In this document: in pieces, positions 29,001 through 36,484 of the stretch
Numbering within the stretch: the stretch's first letter is position 1
How the letters are laid out: each line of letters begins with the position of its first letter
Assembly: GCF_021390515.1 (NCBI RefSeq)
Contig: NZ_JAJUXI010000008.1
Coordinates: forward strand, 342,597 to 406,596
Length of the DNA: 64,000 nt
Source: Dyadobacter sp. CY326
GTDB taxonomy: Bacteria; Bacteroidota; Bacteroidia; Cytophagales; Spirosomataceae
Direction of reading: 5' to 3'
Translations under genes and position numbers: made by a program
The notes under the pieces: generated by a model
Seen by the model: the letters and a program-made list of their open reading frames with translations, nothing else
Database searches by the model: none
What the model was told of the DNA's origin: nothing

Positions 29001-30310
29001 TATTTAAAAAGTTGATAAGCTTTACTAAGAAATGGCTTGTACATTGGCTCGTGCTTGGGCATGTTCAAGTAAAACAGCACAATCATATTGTTTTCGGGAT
29101 CGATAATATAATCCGTACCGTACAATCCACCCCACGCAAATGCAGTGTTCGAAACTTCGGGAACCGGTTTCTTTTCTGCATTGTAGAGTTCAAATCCGAG
29201 CCCGAACTGAAACCCTTTTCCACCGGAATTCTCAGCAGGTAAGCGGTTGACCTTTGTCATCAGTTCAATTGTCTCGGGTTTGAGGATGCGCTTGCCATTG
29301 TACTCGCCTTTGTTGAGCAGCATTTGGCAAAACTTGGCATAGTCGCCAATAGGTCCGTTCAGACCAATAGCTCCCTCCGCATAAGTTTGTACCGGGCTGA
29401 TCGTGGTTTCGCTAAATTTGTTGGATTGCGGCACCAATTTGCCGTCAATGTCGCTGTAAGCCTTCACAAACCGGTTCATTTTCGAGGGTTCATAATACCA
29501 GTCTGTTTCAGTCATCCCCAAAGGATCCAGAACCGTTGATTTGACATATTCACGCAGACTTTTGCCAGATATGAGCTCGACCATGTAAGCCAGCATATTT
29601 GTGCTGATATGGTAACTCCACTCGCTGCCGGGATCGAAACCCAGTGGGTATTTTGCCAGCGCGATCATCTCATCTTTGAGATATTTCGCCGTGCCAGCCC
29701 CGCCTGTCCGCTGTCCCGGGCCTGCCGGTGGCGTGGCTCCGGAGGTTGCAGCGGCATTCTTTTTCTCCATTTCGGCGCGACGTGCCTTTCCTACCAGTCC
29801 GGCGCTGATTCCCGACGAGTGCGACATCAAATGCGCAAATGTCATCGGCGTCTTCACTGGCCTTGTTTCGAATGTTCCATCCTCTTTGATGGCTGTCGCT
29901 ACCTGATCAGAAATCTGGGGGAAATATTTAGAAACCGGATCGTCAACCGAGACCAATCCCTTCTCTACCAGGGTCATAAATGCCACGGTCGTCACTGCTT
30001 TGGTTTGAGAAAACAGGATATAATAATCATCCACAGCAGCCGGAACCTTGTTTTCAACGTCTTTGTAGCCAAATGCTTTGTTGTACACGACATTCCCGCC
30101 CTTGGCAACAAAACCTACAATGCTGCTGGCTTTCTTCTGGTCAATAAAACTTTGCAGCAGCGAGTCAATGCGTTTTGTTTTGTCTTCGCTTGTGCCGGTT
30201 GCTTTGAGATCAGCTTTGTAATTTAATTCTTGCGGCGCGGGCGATTTTTGCTGGGCTATGGTGCTGGTGAATGCAGCCAAAAGCGCAATGCTTAAATAGA
30301 TTTTTTTCAT
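29000..30310 (-). CDS. serine hydrolase (beta-lactamase family, class C-like)
   Basis: 436 residues. Signal peptide, then LFSQTKAVTTVAFM with the SxxK nucleophile motif near residue 99, SSGISAG, and WSYHISTNMLAYMVE, which replaces the usual YxN with Tyr-His-Ile. The C-terminal FAWGGLYGTDYIIDPENNM resembles the KTG-equivalent region. Family members are esterases, D-aminopeptidases or carboxypeptidase-like. The Ala/Gly/Pro-rich loop near residue 190-200 is probably disordered. First gene of the cluster after GH26. Confidence 0.85.
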   Translation of the reverse strand: MKKIYLSIALLAAFTSTIAQQKSPAPQELNYKADLKATGTSEDKTKRIDSLLQSFIDQKKASSIVGFVAKGGNVVYNKAFGYKDVENKVPAAVDDYYILFSQTKAVTTVAFMTLVEKGLVSVDDPVSKYFPQISDQVATAIKEDGTFETRPVKTPMTFAHLMSHSSGISAGLVGKARRAEMEKKNAAATSGATPPAGPGQRTGGAGTAKYLKDEMIALAKYPLGFDPGSEWSYHISTNMLAYMVELISGKSLREYVKSTVLDPLGMTETDWYYEPSKMNRFVKAYSDIDGKLVPQSNKFSETTISPVQTYAEGAIGLNGPIGDYAKFCQMLLNKGEYNGKRILKPETIELMTKVNRLPAENSGGKGFQFGLGFELYNAEKKPVPEVSNTAFAWGGLYGTDYIIDPENNMIVLFYLNMPKHEPMYKPFLSKAYQLFK

Positions 30311-30447
30311 ACCTATTATTTTTAAATTAATAAAGGCTATTCAGCGGCAGATAATCTTTGAAATTCAATGCCGTGTCAAAAAGCATATACATGTTGAAAA
30401 CCCAAAAACAGATAAGACCTACCTATTACTAGAAGCCATAAAAAGCG

Positions 30448-31587
30448 CTATTTGCCATATATATTCTTCAAGTCGCCTTCAAACAGCGTGTATTCGTTTT
30501 CATAAAACTTCTTGAAATCCTGTACGGCGGGATGCCCTGGAAACGGCGCGTAATAATGTGTCAGACTTTTGGTATCGTTGCGCCAGACGAGTACGTAGGA
30601 GAGATTTAACTTATTAGTTTGTAACACTTTAAGCAAAACATCGGTGTACCAAACAGGGTTAACGATGGATTCCAGACCTGTCTCGGTCATGGCAGCCAGC
30701 TTTTTGTTTTCCAGCGCAAAGTCATTTACAATTTTGAGTTTTTTGATCGCTTGTTCCAGATTGTACTTGCCGTCACGTCCCATGTCTCCATAATTATCCA
30801 TTCCAACCAGGTCTACCCATTCATTGCCCGGATACCGCTCTGTAAATTCTGCGACGCTGTTGAATTTATTGTCAGGAGAAAACGCGTAAATCAGGTTATG
30901 GACAGCCAGACTATCCCGCAGATACCCTGCTGTGAATTGCCATAATGATTTGAATTCATCCGGCGTGCAATGTGCTTTGCCCCACCAAAACCAATCTCCG
31001 TCAAACTCATGATAAGGCCTGAAAATAAGCGGAATAGCCTCTCCCTCGGCACCTTTCAGACTTTTGAACCAACCTGCAAGTCCTTGTAAAATGACCTTGT
31101 AATCCTGGTGATTTTTACCACCCGGAATAATGTATTTCACCGCCGGCAGCGAAACGGAATCTTTCCAGTAAAAACCACCGCCCGAAACCGGATTAGAGAA
31201 ATGCCAGGAAATGGTTGTAATTCCGCCACGCGCGTAGGTATCAGTAACCAGTTTTTTTAATCGTTCCTGATTTTTCTGTATAGACTCCGCAGACCTGCCA
31301 GTCAATGGCGCAATGTCCACACCAACTACTGCGGGGTGCGAGCCAACGACTGATTTTACGTCCGATCGTCCCGGCTCGTCTCGCCAGCTATGTCCGTAAT
31401 CCGTAGCATCCTGATGTCCAAAAAGTATATGCTTTTTGGCTAACTCGTGCATATTGCGGTAAAGTGCAGCTGTCTCCCGTGTTGCTTTGGGATCAATTAG
31501 TTTTTGAGCCCAAGACAGCGAGCATGATGCAATAAAAAGTGCAGCGAAACCGATCGCTATTTTCTTGATTTTGAAATTAATGTGCAT
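30448..31587 (-). CDS. GH26 beta-mannanase
   Basis: 379 residues. Signal peptide with a possible lipobox (FIASCSLS), followed by a TIM barrel with GHQDATDYG, IFRPYHEFDGDWFWWGK (acid/base Glu near residue 193) and MTETGLES (nucleophile Glu near residue 301), plus LVWRND. These are the conserved GH26 motifs, so endo-1,4-beta-mannan cleavage is the best prediction. It sits 137 nt upstream of the minus-strand hydrolase operon. The neighbouring esterases would deacetylate galactoglucomannan. No SusCD genes adjoin, unlike a standard PUL. Confidence 0.9.
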   Translation of the reverse strand: MHINFKIKKIAIGFAALFIASCSLSWAQKLIDPKATRETAALYRNMHELAKKHILFGHQDATDYGHSWRDEPGRSDVKSVVGSHPAVVGVDIAPLTGRSAESIQKNQERLKKLVTDTYARGGITTISWHFSNPVSGGGFYWKDSVSLPAVKYIIPGGKNHQDYKVILQGLAGWFKSLKGAEGEAIPLIFRPYHEFDGDWFWWGKAHCTPDEFKSLWQFTAGYLRDSLAVHNLIYAFSPDNKFNSVAEFTERYPGNEWVDLVGMDNYGDMGRDGKYNLEQAIKKLKIVNDFALENKKLAAMTETGLESIVNPVWYTDVLLKVLQTNKLNLSYVLVWRNDTKSLTHYYAPFPGHPAVQDFKKFYENEYTLFEGDLKNIYGK

Positions 31588-31700
31588 TTGAAATTAGTAT
31601 TGCTGTATTGAGATGAATTCTTTGCCCTGGTAGAAAACCGTTGTTTTATCCGATTTGCCGTCACCGTCATGACTAGCTTTAAGCTTGGGAATTATTTACC
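31588..31700 (-). pseudogene. membrane-bound dehydrogenase domain remnant
   Basis: The minus strand upstream of GH26 reads LKASHDGDGKSDKTTVFYQG and KEFISIQQY before a stop. DGDGKxDKxTVF is the repeated calcium-loop signature of the membrane-bound dehydrogenase domain proteins of Bacteroidota and Planctomycetota. Only about 35 codons survive. Confidence 0.5.
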
Positions 31701-31777
31701 GGAAGGAATAATTGGGAATAGAAAAAATAGAACTTTTTATTGCAAAAGTAGGACGGATCAGAATGCGAATGGATTAT

Positions 31778-31817
31778 GGAAAACCCTACTTTTTTAAAAT
31801 TAAGGGTTTTCCCTTAA
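31778..31817. promoter_or_regulatory. nested inverted repeats with GGGTTTTCCC core
   Basis: GGAAAACCCT (31778-31787) and AGGGTTTTCC (31803-31812) form a perfect 10-bp inverted repeat, and TTAAGGG-TTTT-CCCTTAA (31800-31817) is itself a palindrome. The core 10-mer also occurs at 36444 and 39022. Confidence 0.5.
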
Positions 31818-31854
31818 AGTCAGTCCAAGAATCCACTCGCGATATTGTTCGCAA

Positions 31855-32112
31855 TCATTTCTTCGTCATCGCCCCTACATCCCGGAAGAAGAACACCAGC
31901 TCCTTAAAACTTACGAACCTGTTATGTCCGCGCGGATCATAGCCAGCTTCCTGACTGAACAGCGTGAAGCCTGTATAAATGTCCCAAAGGTCTTCGATTC
32001 AGGTTTCAGCGTCACTTTGGCTAAGCAGCTCTTTGACCTTCCGGCCATAGGCCAGGTGTAGTTGGTTTAATGCGGAGTCCTCGGGCTCGTCGAAGTGTGG
32101 CAGTGCGCTCAT
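31855..32112 (-). pseudogene. small ORF interrupted by an in-frame TGA
   Basis: From ATG 32112 the minus strand reads MSALPHFDEPEDSALNQLHL, AYGRKVKELLSQSDAET, then TGA (31999-32001), and continues in frame as IEDLWDIYTGFTLFSQEAGY, DPRGHNRFVSFKELVFFFRD and a final stop. Both halves look coding and join sensibly, so a single nonsense mutation is likely. Family not recognised. Confidence 0.5.
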
Positions 32113-32293
32113 TTTGTTAATTTTAAGAGTGTGGTACAAAATCTTGCATTTACGTTTTCTGCAAAGCACAGACTGCCGCGCACCGTTCCCAACACAATCG
32201 ACCGGTAACATACATTGCGATCCTTGTAAGATATCCGAGCACTTCCCGGGGGATTTGTATAAATTGCTTTTTTAAACCAAACACCCTTTCCAC
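32113..32293. other. intergenic region upstream of the XRE-nuclease pair
   Basis: No gene or hairpin recognised; contains the promoter region of 32294. Confidence 0.3.
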
Positions 32294-32704
32294 ATGGCAC
32301 ATACTACATCCAATCCGAAGATCCACGAAGGCCGTAACTTGAAGAGATTCAGGGAGATGCTTCAAATTAAACAAGATTATTTGGCGTTTGAGCTGGGCGA
32401 AGACTGGAACCAGCAAAAGATATCCCTACTTGAACAGAGGGAAAAAATCGATTCTGATATTTTGGAGCAGGTCGCGGCGATTTTGAAGATACCGGCTGAT
32501 GCGATTCGGAATTTTGATGAGGAGAAGGCGGTAAATATTATCGCGAGTACATTCAATGACAATTCCTACAATCACGGCACTATTCACATTCATCCGTTTG
32601 AAAAGCTTATTCAGCTTCATGAAGAGAAGATTGCATTGTATGAGCGGATGTTGAAGGAGAAGGATGAGATGATGGGGCGGTTGGAGAAACTATTTCAGCA
32701 ATGA
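32294..32704 (+). CDS. XRE-family helix-turn-helix regulator
   Basis: 136 residues. HTH_3-like domain near 10-70 (GRNLKRFREMLQIKQDYLAF, ELGEDWNQQKISLLEQREKI) with a C-terminal alpha-helical, charged tail (LHEEKIALYERMLKEKDEMM) that may form a coiled coil. Its stop overlaps the start of the YhcG-like nuclease by 4 nt (ATGA), so the two are translationally coupled, as in regulator/effector or antitoxin/toxin cassettes. Confidence 0.8.
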   Translation: MAHTTSNPKIHEGRNLKRFREMLQIKQDYLAFELGEDWNQQKISLLEQREKIDSDILEQVAAILKIPADAIRNFDEEKAVNIIASTFNDNSYNHGTIHIHPFEKLIQLHEEKIALYERMLKEKDEMMGRLEKLFQQ

Positions 32705-33720
32705 TCGAATCCAGCTCTTCCGCAATGTCCTTAATACAGGATGTTGTGCGGATTTTACAATCTGCAAGACAAAATGCTTACAAAGCTGTCAATACAGCAA
32801 TGCTTGAAGCTTACTGGCAGATTGGTAAAAGAATCGTGGAAGAAGAACAATATGGGGAAGCTCGGGCTGCGTATGGAGAAGGCATCATCAAACAACTTTC
32901 AAAGGATCTGAGCCGCGAAATGGGCAAGGGGTTTTCAGTTGCAAACCTTGAAAACTTCCGAAAATTTTACCTGACTTTCTCTGATAAACAAAAATCTTAC
33001 GCAGTGCGTAGGGAATTGAGTTGGACACATTATCGCCTCATTATGAGAGTCGAAGATTCTGCGGCACGAACTTATTATGAGAATGAATGTGCAGATCAAA
33101 TGTGGAGTACCCGGACGTTAGAGCGTAATATCAATTCCCATTATTATCAGCGTTTGCTATCTTCTCAAACTAGTGCAGAAACGTCAATTCAAAATCAAAA
33201 CTCTGACAAAATTCCCTCTAACGATTTTATTAAAGACCCATACGTTTTCGAATTCTTAAATATCCCTGAACCGATAAATGCATTAGAGCAAGACATTGAA
33301 AAAGCCTTAATTGGAAACTTGCAGCATTTTTTACTCGAATTAGGAAAAGGCTTTTCCTTTGTCGGACGACAATTTAGAATAAGCACAGAAACAAGTCATT
33401 TTTATATTGACCTTGTTTTCTACAACTATCTTCTTAAATGCTTTGTACTTTTTGATTTGAAAACAGGCAAGCTAACACACCAGGATACCGGGCAAATGGA
33501 TATGTATATTCGAATGTTCGACGATTTGAAAAAGCAGGATGATGACAATCCTACGATCGGAATTATTCTTTGTACTGAAAAAGATGAGACTGTTGTGAAG
33601 TATAGTATTTTGAATGATAGCAAGCAATTGTTTGCTACGAAGTATATGCTTTATTTGCCGACTGAGGAGGAGTTAATTGCGGAGATTGAGCGGGAGAGAC
33701 GGCTTCTTAGGATTAGTTAA
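32701..33720 (+). CDS. YhcG-type PD-(D/E)XK nuclease (DUF1016)
   Basis: 339 residues. N-terminal DUF1016_N helical domain (about 10-150) with NTAMLEAYWQIGKRIVEEEQ and GFSVANLENFRKFYLTF, and a C-terminal PD-(D/E)XK nuclease core (about 200-330): LGKGFSFVGRQFRIS, FYIDLVFYN (metal-binding Asp) and CFVLFDLKTGKL (D-x-K). YhcG-like proteins are linked to restriction and DNA degradation and travel with mobile elements. It is coupled to the XRE gene, making a plausible two-gene defence or TA-like unit. Confidence 0.88.
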   Translation: MIESSSSAMSLIQDVVRILQSARQNAYKAVNTAMLEAYWQIGKRIVEEEQYGEARAAYGEGIIKQLSKDLSREMGKGFSVANLENFRKFYLTFSDKQKSYAVRRELSWTHYRLIMRVEDSAARTYYENECADQMWSTRTLERNINSHYYQRLLSSQTSAETSIQNQNSDKIPSNDFIKDPYVFEFLNIPEPINALEQDIEKALIGNLQHFLLELGKGFSFVGRQFRISTETSHFYIDLVFYNYLLKCFVLFDLKTGKLTHQDTGQMDMYIRMFDDLKKQDDDNPTIGIILCTEKDETVVKYSILNDSKQLFATKYMLYLPTEEELIAEIERERRLLRIS

Positions 33721-33802
33721 AGGTTAAGCTTTTTTTTGTGGTAAATATTCAAATATTTGGTTAAACCCTTGCGAAACTGGTAGAGCCACTTCATTCTGAC
33801 AT

Positions 33803-34603
33803 ATGCATATTGCTATGACGACGAAAAAGAATAATAGGCAACAACATTCACCCAGACGCTGCATTTTTTGTAACCTCCCTGGAACATTAACACGTCAGCA
33901 CATCTTTTCAGATTTCCTGCGACACTATATAATAAGAAACAAACAGGGTAGCACCCACCTAAGATCAGATACTGGCTTCGGTCCTATTATAAGTAGCACA
34001 CCAAACTTCACATCGAAAAAGGATCAAGGCGACATGGGAGTAAAGAAATTTCTGTTGGTATGCGAAACTTGTAATAGTGGATGGATTAGCGAAAACGAGA
34101 ACAAAATAAAAGAGGCAATCGGAAAGCTTGTCCTCGGAGAGCAGATAAGGCTTGAAGACCAATTTATTCCTAAAATCGCGGCTTGGATCGCCATTATGAC
34201 AATTATGGGAGAATTTATGGATCCCGACGAACGCGCAATCCATAGAAATCATCGAAACTTCCTTTATAAAAATCGGTATCCCAGTGATGACTGGAAAATT
34301 TGGATAGGCATTTATGAAGGCGAACAAACTCAGCTCTATCGATGGTCCCACATAATTCAAAGTGACAACCCGCAGGATGTAACAAATCCGATGTTCTCGC
34401 CCATCGACCACCCGGATCACTGCCAGGTTACAGTCATTACACTAAACAAACTATTAATTGTCTCTGCCACGAACCCGGCCGTGGATATTGATAGGATGTT
34501 CACCGAAATGATTTACAAAAGTAAACATCGGCTTGTTCAATTATGGCCAAGAGCCAGCGACAGAGTTCTCAAAAACTTGGCCACCAGAGAAAAATTCAAA
34601 TGA
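33803..34603 (+). CDS. HNH-like zinc-finger protein
   Basis: 266 residues (alternative start 33815). CIFCNLPGTLTRQHIFSDFL and CETCNSGWISENENKIKEAI form a pair of CxxC knuckles around a histidine, an HNH/treble-clef nuclease head seen in accessory and phage-defence genes. The C-terminal about 130 residues (WIAIMTIMGEFMDPD ... HRLVQLWP) show no known domain. It stands alone after the YhcG pair, 82 nt downstream. Nuclease activity is inferred from the motif only. Confidence 0.65.
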   Translation: MHIAMTTKKNNRQQHSPRRCIFCNLPGTLTRQHIFSDFLRHYIIRNKQGSTHLRSDTGFGPIISSTPNFTSKKDQGDMGVKKFLLVCETCNSGWISENENKIKEAIGKLVLGEQIRLEDQFIPKIAAWIAIMTIMGEFMDPDERAIHRNHRNFLYKNRYPSDDWKIWIGIYEGEQTQLYRWSHIIQSDNPQDVTNPMFSPIDHPDHCQVTVITLNKLLIVSATNPAVDIDRMFTEMIYKSKHRLVQLWPRASDRVLKNLATREKFK

Positions 34604-34703
34604 CCTTGACGTCTTAAATATATCTAATACCCTGCCAAACATCATCCATTTTTTAAAACAAACGTCGGCAAACTATCAAATAATTGGTAGTAGAAAATAG
34701 CAT

Positions 34704-34832
34704 TCATATCTCCTTTATAAAATGCAGCGTCAATAACTTCACCGCCAAAACCTGGTTAATCCGCACAAACGCCTCAATCATTAAATTGCTATCCGCTTTC
34801 AACCATGAATGCAATATTTGCGACAATTTGAA
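34704..34832 (-). pseudogene. decayed XRE regulator C-terminus, paralogue of 35152-35469
   Basis: The minus strand reads LSQILHSWLKADSNLMIEAF and VRINQVLAVKLLTLHF before a stop. This aligns residue by residue with the tail of the intact XRE protein (LQVTPQTVNSWVKGNGNFTI, ETIVRIEEVLGVELI). The N-terminal half is gone. Confidence 0.65.
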
Positions 34833-34852
34833 GTTAAGAAATAAATCTCCTT

Positions 34853-34870
34853 ATTTTGTGTACACAAAAT
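34853..34870. promoter_or_regulatory. 18-bp perfect palindrome with TGTACA core
   Basis: ATTTTGTGTACACAAAAT lies 8 nt before the start codon of the antitoxin-like gene. TGTACA is the core of the YefM-YoeB and Axe-Txe operators, so autoregulation by the encoded protein is likely. A further half-site-like GTACACC follows directly. Confidence 0.65.
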
Positions 34871-34878
34871 CGTACACC

Positions 34879-35139
34879 ATGAGAATCATAACAGCCATGG
34901 AATTTCGGGGGAAGCAGAAGGATTATCTGGATCTTGCCGAGAAGGAGCGGGTGATCATTCACCGGGGAAAGAATAAGAAGTCAGTTTTACTCACGCCAAT
35001 TGATGAAAGTACTGAAACTGATGTCTTTTTTTCGGACCCGCAAGTATTAAATGCCATTAAAGAAGGCATTGAGGACGTGAAGGCTGGAAGAGTGACTTCC
35101 ATTCGCGATCTCAAAAATATATGGGCAGATATTCTGTAA
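34879..35139 (+). CDS. Phd/YefM-type antitoxin, without toxin
   Basis: 86 residues from ATG 34879. MRIITAMEFRGKQKDYLDLA, RVIIHRGKNKKSVLLTPIDE and a C-terminal tail with LNAIKEGIEDVKAGRVTSIRDL resemble YefM antitoxins: N-terminal DNA-binding fold, then an acidic toxin-wrapping helix. A YoeB/Txe toxin normally follows, but the next gene is convergent, leaving only 12 nt. It may therefore be an orphan or an anti-addiction module. Confidence 0.7.
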   Translation: MRIITAMEFRGKQKDYLDLAEKERVIIHRGKNKKSVLLTPIDESTETDVFFSDPQVLNAIKEGIEDVKAGRVTSIRDLKNIWADIL

Positions 35140-35151
35140 ACTGAGATTGAC

Positions 35152-35469
35152 TCACCCCACACTAACCCCAATCAACTCTACTCCCAAAACCTCCTCAATC
35201 CGCACAATCGTCTCAATCGTAAAATTGCCATTCCCTTTCACCCAGGAATTTACAGTCTGAGGTGTTACTTGCAATTTTTCCGCCAAATCCTTTTGGCTCA
35301 TTCCAAGTTTTCGCAACTGGGCGAGTATATTAATCGAAATAATCCTGGATTTTTCAAGTGCCTTCGGATTTTCGGCTTTGCGGGCTGCGCGCTCTTTCCA
35401 TTTGCTGGATTCGGCAGCGGTGACCGATTCCAATTTTTGTAATATATCTTCTCTCGTTTGCATAGTCAT
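35152..35469 (-). CDS. XRE-family antitoxin-like regulator
   Basis: 105 residues. The C-terminal HTH (about 45-100) shows LAQLRKLGMSQKDLAEKLQV, TPQTVNSWVKGNGNFTIETI and VRIEEVLGVELI, a Cro/CI-type fold; the N-terminus is charged. Its start overlaps the stop of the upstream gene (35466-35469, ATGA). The order toxin-first, HTH-antitoxin-second is that of higBA-like systems. Confidence 0.8.
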   Translation of the reverse strand: MTMQTREDILQKLESVTAAESSKWKERAARKAENPKALEKSRIISINILAQLRKLGMSQKDLAEKLQVTPQTVNSWVKGNGNFTIETIVRIEEVLGVELIGVSVG

Positions 35470-36023
35470 TCAAAATCAATGTATCCCCAATCTTCAACAG
35501 TTTCAATATTCAGTTCTTTCAAAAATTTCACGAGCACATTCAGCTTTTTAAGTTCTTCCAGCAAATGCTCTCGCTCATTCATGGTTTTTGTCAGTTTGAT
35601 TGCGCTGCCGGAGATTACAAAAAAGTCGTAGTTGAGTCTTACAGCATAAATCCTAAGCCATGACTTGGCGCCTGTTCCGTAGGCTTTGCTCTTTTCATTT
35701 ACAATTTTGATTCTCGCAGTTTTGCCAAGTGGTTTGAAAATATCTCCTAGTCTTTTTTCTAAATCCTGTCCTTGTGCAACTAGCAATAATTGTTTTTCAA
35801 ATGCATCGGCTTCTGACATTGTAATTGAAACAGCTTGGCTTACTGTGCAATAGCCGTAAAAATCTTTTACAAGATCCCGCTCGTGCGTGGTAAAAAATGT
35901 ATCCAAATACTCCGGATTGTCCCAGCAATTGAATGTGCGGTCAAACTCGTTTTCATTATTTCCTTCAAACCGCGCCGCCCATAGCGTCTCGGGAACAATG
36001 CGTGTAAGCTCAACAATCTTCAT
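35466..36023 (-). CDS. putative toxin paired with XRE antitoxin
   Basis: 185 residues from ATG 36023; the open frame reaches 36071 (ATG), but the downstream start gives the cleaner beginning MKIVELTRIVPETLWAARFE. No RelE/HigB sequence signature is certain. AKSWLRIYAVRLNYDFFVIS followed by GSAIKLTKTMNEREHLLEEL recalls the end of HigB/Gp49-like toxins, where an IRIFY-like strand is followed by a KTxxxxE helix. It is much longer than HigB (about 100 residues), with an extra N-terminal part. Overlaps the XRE gene by 4 nt. Confidence 0.5.
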   Translation of the reverse strand: MKIVELTRIVPETLWAARFEGNNENEFDRTFNCWDNPEYLDTFFTTHERDLVKDFYGYCTVSQAVSITMSEADAFEKQLLLVAQGQDLEKRLGDIFKPLGKTARIKIVNEKSKAYGTGAKSWLRIYAVRLNYDFFVISGSAIKLTKTMNEREHLLEELKKLNVLVKFLKELNIETVEDWGYIDFE

Positions 36024-36100
36024 GGAAACTGCCGCACGTTGCGGCTCGATAATGTGTGTACTGACTGGCAAATACTAATTCTCAAATCTAGCAAAATTTT

Positions 36101-36132
36101 GTCAAAAATCAGATTATAACCTGATTTTTGAC
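36101..36132. promoter_or_regulatory. 12-bp perfect inverted repeat, candidate operator
   Basis: GTCAAAAATCAG (36101-36112) and CTGATTTTTGAC (36121-36132) are separated by 8 nt, about 80-110 nt upstream of the toxin start at 36023. This is a good candidate autoregulatory site for the XRE antitoxin, or a transcript hairpin. Confidence 0.5.
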
Positions 36133-36294
36133 ATACTTACGAGGAACAATCCCTGTTGCATTAGCTTTCAAAGCAGCTGCAAAAATGATCCTTACATCAG
36201 CACTTGCTCCTGAACTACCACCTCTGGAAACTTCAAAAATACCTAGCACGCGGCTGACATTGTTTAATAGCAGTATTTCGAACTCTTCAATAAA
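36109..36294 (-). pseudogene. RadC/JAB-domain fragment
   Basis: Minus strand reads EEFEILLLNNVSRVLGIFEV, SRGGSSGASADVRIIFAAAL and KANATGIV, then loses homology and stops at 36109. This is RadC just ahead of the HxHPSGD metal-binding motif, which is missing. RadC genes are frequent passengers of mobile elements. Confidence 0.75.
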
Positions 36295-36401
36295 TTAGAG
36301 TGCCGCGGCGGGGCTTCATCCTGTCAGCATTTAACCTGAACGATTTGAACATTCCTGATGATTGCTTCTTCTACTTTTTGCGGATTATGGGAACAGATAT
36401 A

Positions 36402-36424
36402 CAAACCCACAAAAAGTGGGTTTG
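36402..36424. terminator. 9-bp hairpin downstream of the histidine kinase gene
   Basis: CAAACCCAC-AAAAA-GTGGGTTTG (36402-36410 with 36416-36424) lies 60 nt past the kinase stop. There is no long T-run, so termination efficiency is uncertain. Confidence 0.4.
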
Positions 36425-36443
36425 GTAGGTCGGGCATATGAGA

Positions 36444-36453
36444 GGGAAAACCC
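36444..36453. promoter_or_regulatory. GGGAAAACCC palindrome, second copy
   Basis: The same 10-bp palindrome as at 31804-31813 and 39022-39031, here 32 nt beyond the end of the kinase gene. Confidence 0.4.
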
Positions 36454-36484
36454 GAGGTAAGAAGCAGCATTGAATTTTACATTA

